In this document: positions 57,673 through 64,000 of the stretch, piece by piece | How the letters are laid out: each line of letters opens with the position of its first letter | Numbering within the stretch: position 1 is the first letter of the stretch | Origin: Gammaproteobacteria bacterium | GTDB lineage: Bacteria; Pseudomonadota; Gammaproteobacteria; Steroidobacterales; Foliamicaceae | DNA length: 64,000 nt | Assembly: GCA_028821145.1 (NCBI GenBank) | Contig: JAPPHC010000014.1 | Coordinates: forward strand, 19,842 to 83,841 | Direction of reading: 5' to 3' | Position numbers and translations under genes: made by a program | The notes under the pieces: model-generated | Told to the model about the DNA's origin: nothing | The model's database searches: none | The model's input: only the letters and a program-made list of their open reading frames with translations

Positions 57673-60276
57673 ATGACTGGCCTGAACCCCGCATATCTTG
57701 AAGTCAACGGTCGCCGTTACCGCTATAACGACATTACCGCGCTGGGTGCGGATGAAGTGGCGAAGCTGCCCTACTGCCGCAAGATTCTGCTGGAGAACCT
57801 GCTTCGCAACGCGGACCCGGACGCTGCCGGCGCCGGCCTGCTCGCGGCCCTGCGCGGCGACAGCGAACTGGAGTTCCGTCCCGCCCGCGTGATCCTGCAG
57901 GACTTTACCGGCGTGCCGGCGGTGGTGGACCTGGCCGCGATGCGCGACGCCATGCGGGCGCTGGGAGGAGATCCGGAGGCGATCAATCCCCTGGCGCCGG
58001 CTGAGCTGGTCGTGGACCACTCGGTCCAGGTCGATCACTACGCCAGCCCCGATGCGCTGGCCCGCAACAACGAACTGGAGTTCGAACGCAATCGCGAGCG
58101 CTATGCCTTCCTGCACTGGGGCCAGCAGGCCTTCCGCGAACTGAAGGTCGTCCCGCCCAACACCGGCATCGTCCACCAGGTCAACCTGGAACGGCTGGCG
58201 CGAGTGGTTTTCAGGGCCGAACAGGACGGAGAAACACAGGTTTACCCGGATACGCTCGTGGGGACGGACTCCCACACGACCATGGTCAACGGACTCGGCG
58301 TATTGGGCTGGGGCGTTGGAGGAATCGAGGCCGAGGCGGCGCTGCTCGGCCAGCCCATCACCATGCTTCCCCCGCCGGTATTGGGCGTGCGCCTGCACGG
58401 CAGCCTGCGCCCCGCCGCCACGGCCACGGACCTGGTGCTGACGGTAACCGAGGCGCTTCGCGAGAAGGGTGTGGTGGGTTGGTTCGTGGAATTCTTCGGC
58501 GAGGGCCTGAACGGTCTTCCCCTGGCGGATCGAGCGACATTGGCCAACATGTCCCCGGAATTCGGAAGTACTTGTGCCATTTTTCCTATAGATGGCGAAA
58601 CAATACGCTATCTTGAGCTGACCGGACGCGACCGGCAGCAGGTCGCATTGGTGGAAGCCTACGCCCGGGCGCAGGGCCTGTGGCGCGACAGCGGCAGCCC
58701 CGAACCGGAGTTCGACGACACGCTGGACATCGACCTGGATGCCGTCGTTCCATCCATCGCCGGCCCCCGGCGTCCACAGGACCGGATTCCGATCACGCAG
58801 AGCAAGCGGGCTTTCGCTTCGGCGCTGAAGGAGCGCGGCGCAGCTGCCGTTCCGTTCTCGGGAGACAAGCCCGGAGACGGCGCGGTGCTGATCGCGGCGA
58901 TAACCAGCTGCACCAACACTTCGAACCCCACGGTGATGATGGCCGCGGGAATGCTGGCGCGGGCCGCTCGCGAGCGCGGGCTGCGTCCGCCCGACTGGGT
59001 CAAGACCAGCCTGGCCCCCGGCTCCAGGGTGGTCACCCGTTACCTGGAATCCGCCGGTCTTCTGGACGACCTGTCGGCGCTCGGATTCGAGATCGTCGGA
59101 TACGGATGCACAACCTGCATCGGCAATTCGGGCCCCTTGCGCGAGGACATCGCCCGCCATGTCGAGGAGTCCGGACTGGGCGGCTGCGGCGTGCTGTCGG
59201 GCAACCGCAACTTCGAGGGTCGAATTCATCCTCAGGTGTACTTCAACTACCTGGCCTCCCCTCCCCTGGTCGTGGCATGGGCGCTCGCCGGGCGCATGGA
59301 CGTGGACATCGAGAACGACCCGCTGGGCCAGGACTCGGAGGGTCAGCCTGTCTTTCTGCGCGATATCTGGCCGGACGCCACCGACGTGCAGGCGGAAGTG
59401 GCGCGGCACGTGCGCGCGGCGCAGTTCGAGGAGGGTTATGCCGGAGTTTTCGACGGCGACGAACGCTGGAACGCGCTGGACAGTCCGGCCAGCAGCCGGT
59501 ATCCCTGGGACGAGGACTCGACCTACGTTCGCCGCCCGCCGTTCTTCGACGGCATGTCGGGCGAGCCCGAAGAACCGCGGGGCGTGACCGCCGCCCGGGT
59601 CCTGGCGCTGCTCGGCGACTCGGTCACCACCGACCATATTTCGCCTGCCGGGGCGATCCCGGCCCGTTCTCCCGCCGGCCAGTGGCTGACCGAACAGGGC
59701 GTGGCGCCGCGCGATTTCAACTCGTACGGCTCTCGGCGAGGCAACCACGAGGTCATGCTGCGCGGCACATTTGCGAACATCCGGCTGCGCAACCGCCTGG
59801 CGGGCGGCGTGGACGGCGGCTGGACCCGGCTGCAGCCCGACGGCGGGGTGATGAGCATCTACGACGCCGCCACGCGCTACCGCGAGGAGCAAACGCCGCT
59901 GGTGGTGCTGGCCGGCAAGGAATACGGTTCGGGCTCCTCGCGCGACTGGGCGGCCAAGGGCACGGCGCTGCTGGGCGTGCGCGCGGTGATCGCGACCAGC
60001 TTCGAGCGGATCCACCGCTCCAACCTGGTGGGCATGGGCGTGCATCCGCTCGAGTTCCCCGAGGGAACGGATGCCGCAAGCCTGGAACTGGACGGCAGCG
60101 AGACCTACGACATCTCCGCGCCGAACGGAGCGCACGTGACGGTGCGCGCCACCCGCACCGACGGCTCCACGGTCGAGTTCGCGGCGCGCTCGCGAATCGA
60201 CACGCCCAAGGAGCACGAATATTTTCGGCATGGAGGCATCCTTCCCTACGTGTTGCGCCGCCTGGCGGCAAGCTGA
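57673..60276 (+). CDS. acnA: Aconitate hydratase A
   Basis: An 867-residue enzyme (E. coli AcnA is 891). The 4Fe-4S cysteines are in [10 protein letters not shown] and [14 protein letters not shown]. Other family blocks: [35 protein letters not shown] and the swivelling-domain [16 protein letters not shown]. It isomerises citrate and isocitrate in the TCA cycle. ATG 57673 is directly after the upstream stop. A long antisense open frame over it is an artefact of GC bias. Confidence 0.97.
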   Translation: MTGLNPAYLEVNGRRYRYNDITALGADEVAKLPYCRKILLENLLRNADPDAAGAGLLAALRGDSELEFRPARVILQDFTGVPAVVDLAAMRDAMRALGGDPEAINPLAPAELVVDHSVQVDHYASPDALARNNELEFERNRERYAFLHWGQQAFRELKVVPPNTGIVHQVNLERLARVVFRAEQDGETQVYPDTLVGTDSHTTMVNGLGVLGWGVGGIEAEAALLGQPITMLPPPVLGVRLHGSLRPAATATDLVLTVTEALREKGVVGWFVEFFGEGLNGLPLADRATLANMSPEFGSTCAIFPIDGETIRYLELTGRDRQQVALVEAYARAQGLWRDSGSPEPEFDDTLDIDLDAVVPSIAGPRRPQDRIPITQSKRAFASALKERGAAAVPFSGDKPGDGAVLIAAITSCTNTSNPTVMMAAGMLARAARERGLRPPDWVKTSLAPGSRVVTRYLESAGLLDDLSALGFEIVGYGCTTCIGNSGPLREDIARHVEESGLGGCGVLSGNRNFEGRIHPQVYFNYLASPPLVVAWALAGRMDVDIENDPLGQDSEGQPVFLRDIWPDATDVQAEVARHVRAAQFEEGYAGVFDGDERWNALDSPASSRYPWDEDSTYVRRPPFFDGMSGEPEEPRGVTAARVLALLGDSVTTDHISPAGAIPARSPAGQWLTEQGVAPRDFNSYGSRRGNHEVMLRGTFANIRLRNRLAGGVDGGWTRLQPDGGVMSIYDAATRYREEQTPLVVLAGKEYGSGSSRDWAAKGTALLGVRAVIATSFERIHRSNLVGMGVHPLEFPEGTDAASLELDGSETYDISAPNGAHVTVRATRTDGSTVEFAARSRIDTPKEHEYFRHGGILPYVLRRLAAS

Positions 60277-60305
60277 CTCAGCGAACAACGCATGAGTGGC
60301 GAGTG

Positions 60306-61208
60306 ATGGCCACGGCAAAGTCAGTCCCGCCAATACTTGCGGTGCGTGAGCTGGTCAAGGACTACGGACCGGTTCACGCGGTCCGCGGCATTTCCTTCGA
60401 CGTGCCGCGCAACTGCTGTTTCGGCCTGCTCGGGCCGAACGGCGCCGGCAAGACCACCACGGTGGAGATCATCGAAGGAGTAACGCCCGCCACGTCCGGC
60501 GAGGTGCTGTACGAGGGCCGGAAAGCCGGGGCGCAGTTTCGCCAGGACTCCGGCGTGCAGTTCCAGACGGCCGCGCTTCAGGACTTCATCACCGTGCGCG
60601 AAACGCTGGAAATGTTCCACCGCCTCTACCGGCGCCGCGCCGACATCGACCAGGTGATCGCCGACTGCGCGCTGGAAAAGCTCCAGAAGCGCGACAACCG
60701 CAAGCTGTCGGGCGGGCAGCGCCAGCGCCTGCTGCTGGCGATTGCATTGGTAAACGACCCGAAGATTCTGTTCCTGGACGAGCCGACCACCGGAATGGAC
60801 CCTCAGGCGCGGCGCAACTTCTGGGAACTGGTGGAGCGGATCCGCGCCCGCAACAAGACCATCGTGCTGACTACGCACTACATGGAAGAAGCGCAGGCGC
60901 TGTGCGACGAGATCGTGATCATGAACGAGGGCGTGATCGTCACCCAGGGCGCCCCGGACACGCTCCTGAAGGCGCACTACAAGGAAATCATCCTGGAACT
61001 GCCCGAAGCCGACCTCGCGGAGCTGCCGGCGGAGTTTCCCTTCAGCACCTACCGGCGCAACGGGCTGGTGGAAATACACACCGATGACGCCAACGAAGCT
61101 ATCACCCGCTTAAGCCGCGCCGGAGCGCCGCTCGGCCGCCTGAACATTCGTCCCTTCCGCCTGGAGGACCTGTTCCTGGACCTCACGGGCAAGGAGCTCA
61201 GATCATGA
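60306..61208 (+). CDS. ABC-2 type exporter, ATP-binding subunit
   Basis: A 300-residue ATPase: Walker A GPNGAGKTT, signature LSGGQRQRL, Walker B KILFLDEPTTGMDPQ and the switch His in TTHYMEE. The GMDP-type Walker B and length match the CcmA/DrrA branch. It energises the permease encoded next, with which it overlaps by ATGA. The ATG at 60306 follows GCGAGTG. The exported substrate is unknown. Confidence 0.93.
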   Translation: MATAKSVPPILAVRELVKDYGPVHAVRGISFDVPRNCCFGLLGPNGAGKTTTVEIIEGVTPATSGEVLYEGRKAGAQFRQDSGVQFQTAALQDFITVRETLEMFHRLYRRRADIDQVIADCALEKLQKRDNRKLSGGQRQRLLLAIALVNDPKILFLDEPTTGMDPQARRNFWELVERIRARNKTIVLTTHYMEEAQALCDEIVIMNEGVIVTQGAPDTLLKAHYKEIILELPEADLAELPAEFPFSTYRRNGLVEIHTDDANEAITRLSRAGAPLGRLNIRPFRLEDLFLDLTGKELRS

Positions 61209-62218
61209 TCCAACGAATACTCGCAATACTTCACGCGCGCAACCTCGAGTTCCTGCGCGACAAGGCCACGCTCGGCTGGAACGTGGCGATGCCGCTGCTG
61301 CTGGTGGCCGGCATGGCCGCGATCTTCTCCGGCGGCGACCGCGCCTCCTACAAGGTGGCGCTGGTGCAGGCCGAACAGGAGATCAACACGGCCGCGCACC
61401 CCTACCTGGAGACCCGCTATTTCGACTTCATCGCCATGGACCAGGAGGAAGCGATCCAGCAGGTCGCCAACCACCAGCTCGATCTGGCGATCAACCTGAA
61501 CTCCGGAACCTACTGGATCAACCCGGAATCGCCGGGCGGATACTTTGCCGAGCGCCTGCTTGAGGCCTCGTCGGAGGAAGGCGCGTGGCTGCGGCAGCCG
61601 GCCAGCGGCGATCCCATCACCTACGTGGACTGGCTGATTCCGGGCATCCTCGGCATGAACATCATGTTCAGCTGCCTGTTCGGCGTCGGCTACGTCGTTG
61701 TGCGCTATCGCAAGAACGGCTTTTTGAAGCGCCTGAAGGCCACCCCGCTGCGGCCGGTGGAGTTCATGTCCGCGCAGATCCTTTCGCGCCTGCTGCTGGC
61801 AATCTTCGTCACGCTGCTGCTCTACGGCGCGACCCGGCTGCTGCTGGACATCCGCATGGAGGGCAGCGGGCTGGCGCTGTTCCTGGTCGCGGTGCTCGCA
61901 TCGATCAGCCTGGTCGCGATCGGCCTGGCCATGGCGGCGCGCGTGACCAGCGAGGAACTGGCGGGCGGACTGCTGAACCTGGTGACCTGGCCGATGATGC
62001 TGCTTTCCGGCGTCTGGTTCTCGCTGGCGGGCGCGCCGCAGTGGGTGCAGCAACTATCGAACATATTCCCGCTGACTCACGCGCTCACGGCTGCGCGCGA
62101 CATTATGCTCTACGGCGCGGGATTTGCCGATGTGCTGCCGCAACTGCTGATCCTGGCGGGCATAACGGCGGCCTTCCTTACGCTGGGTGCGGCCCTGTTC
62201 CGCTGGCGCGGAGCGTGA
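61205..62218 (+). CDS. ABC-2 type exporter, permease subunit
   Basis: A 337-residue membrane protein with an N-terminal helix, a periplasmic loop (~residues 45-140) and five more helices; the block RYRKNGFLKRLKATPLRP is the cytoplasmic coupling region of ABC-2 permeases. It starts with an ATGA overlap on the ATPase gene. It probably forms a homodimer or pairs with an unlinked permease. Its stop overlaps the tatD start (GTGA). Confidence 0.9.
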   Translation: MIQRILAILHARNLEFLRDKATLGWNVAMPLLLVAGMAAIFSGGDRASYKVALVQAEQEINTAAHPYLETRYFDFIAMDQEEAIQQVANHQLDLAINLNSGTYWINPESPGGYFAERLLEASSEEGAWLRQPASGDPITYVDWLIPGILGMNIMFSCLFGVGYVVVRYRKNGFLKRLKATPLRPVEFMSAQILSRLLLAIFVTLLLYGATRLLLDIRMEGSGLALFLVAVLASISLVAIGLAMAARVTSEELAGGLLNLVTWPMMLLSGVWFSLAGAPQWVQQLSNIFPLTHALTAARDIMLYGAGFADVLPQLLILAGITAAFLTLGAALFRWRGA

Positions 62219-63039
62219 ATGGGTTGATCGATATCGGCGCGAACCTCGCCGACGCGTCGTTCGATCCGGATCGGGATGAAGTAATCAAACGCGCCGAGGC
62301 CGCAGGCGTTCGGCACATGATCATCACCGGCGCCGGGCTCGGCGAATCCGAACAGGCGTTGGAGCTCGCGAGCGGGAGACCGAAGACCTTCCGCTGCACG
62401 GCAGGCATACACCCGCACCTGGCCACGCAATGGACGGATGCGCCGCAAGAAGCGCGCGAACGGCTCGGCCATGTGCTGGAAAGTGATCTGGCGGTGGCGG
62501 CCGGCGAGTGCGGACTGGACTACTTCCGAAACCTGTCGCCGCCGGAGGCGCAGCGCGCGGCGTTCGCGGGTCAGCTCGAACTGGCGGCCGAAAGGGGCAA
62601 GCCGGTTTTTCTCCACCAGCGCGACGCCCACGATGACTTTCTCGCCATCCTGAAGGAGCACGAAGCAGGCAGGCTCGGCGGCGTGGCCCATTGCTTTACC
62701 GGCGGACCGGCGGAAGCGGAAAGCTACCTTGAACTGGGGCTGTACATCGGCATTACCGGCTGGGTCCTGGACGAGCGGCGGAATCACGACCTGCTCAAGG
62801 CGATTCCGCTGGTTCCGCTCGACCGCGTGCTGCTGGAAACCGACAGTCCCTACCTGCTGCCGCGGCATCCGGACGTCAAGCCGCGCAAGAGACGCCGCAA
62901 CGAACCGGAGTTTCTCCCCTGCGTCGCCCGATCCCTGGCCCATAAAATGCGCGTGGACCCCGAAGAACTCGCCGCCGCCGCGCACGAGAACACGCAAAGA
63001 CTATTCGGCTGGCCCGAACCGGAGGATGCCCATGAGTGA
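62215..63039 (+). CDS. tatD: TatD-family metal-dependent deoxyribonuclease
   Basis: A 274-residue TIM-barrel hydrolase. It opens LIDIGANLADASFDPDRDEV, as in E. coli TatD (whose metal site uses D-I-G-x-N, not the H-x-H of its relatives), and has GECGLDYFRN, FLHQRDAHDDF, HCFTG and ETDSPYLLPR with the metal ligands. TatD is a 3'-5' DNase/RNase linked to DNA repair. The GTG at 62215 overlaps the permease stop (GTGA). It overlaps the next gene by eight bases. Confidence 0.94.
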   Translation: MNGLIDIGANLADASFDPDRDEVIKRAEAAGVRHMIITGAGLGESEQALELASGRPKTFRCTAGIHPHLATQWTDAPQEARERLGHVLESDLAVAAGECGLDYFRNLSPPEAQRAAFAGQLELAAERGKPVFLHQRDAHDDFLAILKEHEAGRLGGVAHCFTGGPAEAESYLELGLYIGITGWVLDERRNHDLLKAIPLVPLDRVLLETDSPYLLPRHPDVKPRKRRRNEPEFLPCVARSLAHKMRVDPEELAAAAHENTQRLFGWPEPEDAHE

Positions 63040-63664
63040 AGAACTGGTCTTTTACACGAACCCCATGTCGCGCGGACAGATCGCGCGCTGGATGCTGGAG
63101 GAAGTCGGCGCCGAATACCGCACCGAGGTGCTGCAATACGGCCCCGAAATGAAATCGGAAGACTTTCTGGCCGTCAATCCGATGGGCAAGGTGCCGACGA
63201 TCCGGCATGGCGGCGTCGTGGTTACGGAGGCCGCCGCGATCTGCGCCTACCTGGCCGACGCGTTTCCCGAAGCCGGGCTGGCGCCCCCGCCCGGGAAGCG
63301 CGGGGCCTACTACCGGTGGATGTTCTTCGCCGCCGGGCCGCTTGAAGCGGCAACCATCAACCGCGCGCTCAAATTCGAAGTCCCTCCGGAACGCGAGTCC
63401 ATGATCGGTTACGGAACCCTCGAGGCGGTCCTGAATACGCTCGAAGCCGCCGTCAGCGCAGGCGAATTCGTTGCAGGCACGAACTTCAGCGCGGCCGACG
63501 TCTACGTAGGCTCGCACATTTTCTGGGGCCTCCAATTCAAGTCAATCGAGATGCGACCGGCCTTCGTGGACTACTGGTCGCGCCTGGAGAACCGCCCGGC
63601 CCGGCTGCGCGCCGCGTCACTCGACGAAGCGCTGATGCCGAAGACTAGCCCAGGAACGGAGTAA
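63032..63664 (+). CDS. Glutathione S-transferase-like protein
   Basis: A 210-residue protein. The N-terminal thioredoxin-fold has YTNPMSRGQIARWMLEEVG (serine-type active site), the cis-Pro of KVPTIRH and VVTEAAAICAYLAD for glutathione binding; an all-helical C-terminal domain follows. GGAGG precedes the ATG at 63032. It shares an eight-base overlap with tatD and, at its 3' end, 20 bases with the convergent threonine synthase gene. Confidence 0.92.
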   Translation: MSEELVFYTNPMSRGQIARWMLEEVGAEYRTEVLQYGPEMKSEDFLAVNPMGKVPTIRHGGVVVTEAAAICAYLADAFPEAGLAPPPGKRGAYYRWMFFAAGPLEAATINRALKFEVPPERESMIGYGTLEAVLNTLEAAVSAGEFVAGTNFSAADVYVGSHIFWGLQFKSIEMRPAFVDYWSRLENRPARLRAASLDEALMPKTSPGTE

Positions 63665-64000
63665 GCGCGGCAAGGTCGGGAGGGATTTCCTCGTGGCTGG
63701 AATGCCGCGAAAGCAGTTCCTCGAGTTGCGGAGGCGGCGCCACCGTAGTCCCGATCAGCGGTTCGACCACTGTTTCGAACTTGGCCGGGTGGGCCGTGGC
63801 GGCGATGACCCAGTCGCCGGCGGGCGCGCAGGATTCGGCGAGCAGCCCGCGGCAGGCGTCCACGCCGGCGGCGGTGTGAGGGCATAGCACCGCACCGGAA
63901 TCCGAGTATTCCCGGCGGATCCGACGACGAATCCGCTCATCGTCGACGCTCGCGGCGCTGACGGCGGCCCGTATCCGGTCGACGTCGCCGGCGAAATGGT
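63645..64000 (-). CDS. thrC: Threonine synthase, C-terminal fragment (gene continues to the right)
   Basis: The last ~118 residues of a minus-strand frame that runs off the window. The pattern RRIRREYSDSGAVLCPHTAAGVDA, followed by WVIAATAHPAKFETVVEPLIG, is the conserved C-terminal region of threonine synthase (usually DPHTAVG...TAHPAKF). The PLP lysine lies in the missing part. The stop at 63645 falls inside the 3' end of the GST-like gene. Confidence 0.85.
   Translation of the reverse strand, partial: HFAGDVDRIRAAVSAASVDDERIRRRIRREYSDSGAVLCPHTAAGVDACRGLLAESCAPAGDWVIAATAHPAKFETVVEPLIGTTVAPPPQLEELLSRHSSHEEIPPDLAALTPFLG

Noticed and set aside
57661-60333. 890-codon open frame antisense to aconitase
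   Set aside because: It is fully covered by acnA, whose motifs are unmistakable. Long antisense frames are common in GC-rich genes. It has no ribosome-binding site or recognisable domain.

Overview
The window looks like a high-GC proteobacterial chromosome, most likely a gammaproteobacterium. The adenylosuccinate lyase (purB) is of the E. coli type and lies next to the tRNA thiouridylase gene mnmA, a pairing known from gammaproteobacteria. TatD is of the true TatD subfamily, and an outer membrane (TonB receptor, RND efflux) is implied. I cannot name a genus.

The window splits in two at a tRNA-Arg(CCU) gene (32690-32763, minus strand). Everything to its left (1-~32700) reads as an integrated element that continues past the left edge. 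A P4-type tyrosine recombinase sits directly downstream of the tRNA 3' end. The interior carries plasmid-like backbone genes (ssb, a DUF2493/SLOG protein, a ribbon-helix-helix protein beside strong hairpins, a zinc-knuckle protein) and a dense set of defence-type genes. The defence load falls into three groups. (a) A minus-strand cluster, 13378 to beyond 1: AbiEi/AbiEii-type toxin-antitoxin, SNF2 helicase with DUF3883, an OLD/TOPRIM nuclease plus UvrD-like helicase (Gabija-like pair), a DUF1156 adenine methyltransferase and a DUF499 ATPase. The last four genes are joined by three successive ATGA overlaps. (b) An AT-richer block, 18412-22050: two unrecognised minus-strand genes and a divergent protein with a PD-(D/E)XK-like D...QxK motif. 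(c) A plus-strand run, 22406-31280: a 1695-residue STAND-type NTPase with a nuclease-like N-terminus, a RelA/SpoT-fold protein overlapped by a small partner, a phospholipase D-like nuclease with a helix-hairpin-helix region, and a gamma-glutamylcyclotransferase-like protein.

To the right (32849-64000) is ordinary chromosome. It holds a TonB-dependent receptor; a mevalonate-pathway pair in which class II HMG-CoA reductase is fused to mevalonate kinase and followed by a type 1 IPP isomerase; fumC; purB-mnmA; an MFS/oxidoreductase pair; a SAM methyltransferase with a small partner; a copper/silver-type RND efflux operon whose adaptor gene has an in-frame stop; two tandem paralogous MFS carriers and a GPH-family symporter; aconitase; a two-gene ABC-2 exporter; tatD; a glutathione S-transferase-like protein; and the 3' end of threonine synthase.

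No rRNA gene, CRISPR array or intact insertion sequence was seen. The most unusual content is the translationally coupled Gabija-like plus DUF1156/DUF499 operon, the RelA/SpoT-fold two-gene unit, the two-gene unknown cassette, and an 11-bp inverted repeat that covers the ribosome-binding site of the AbiEi-like gene.
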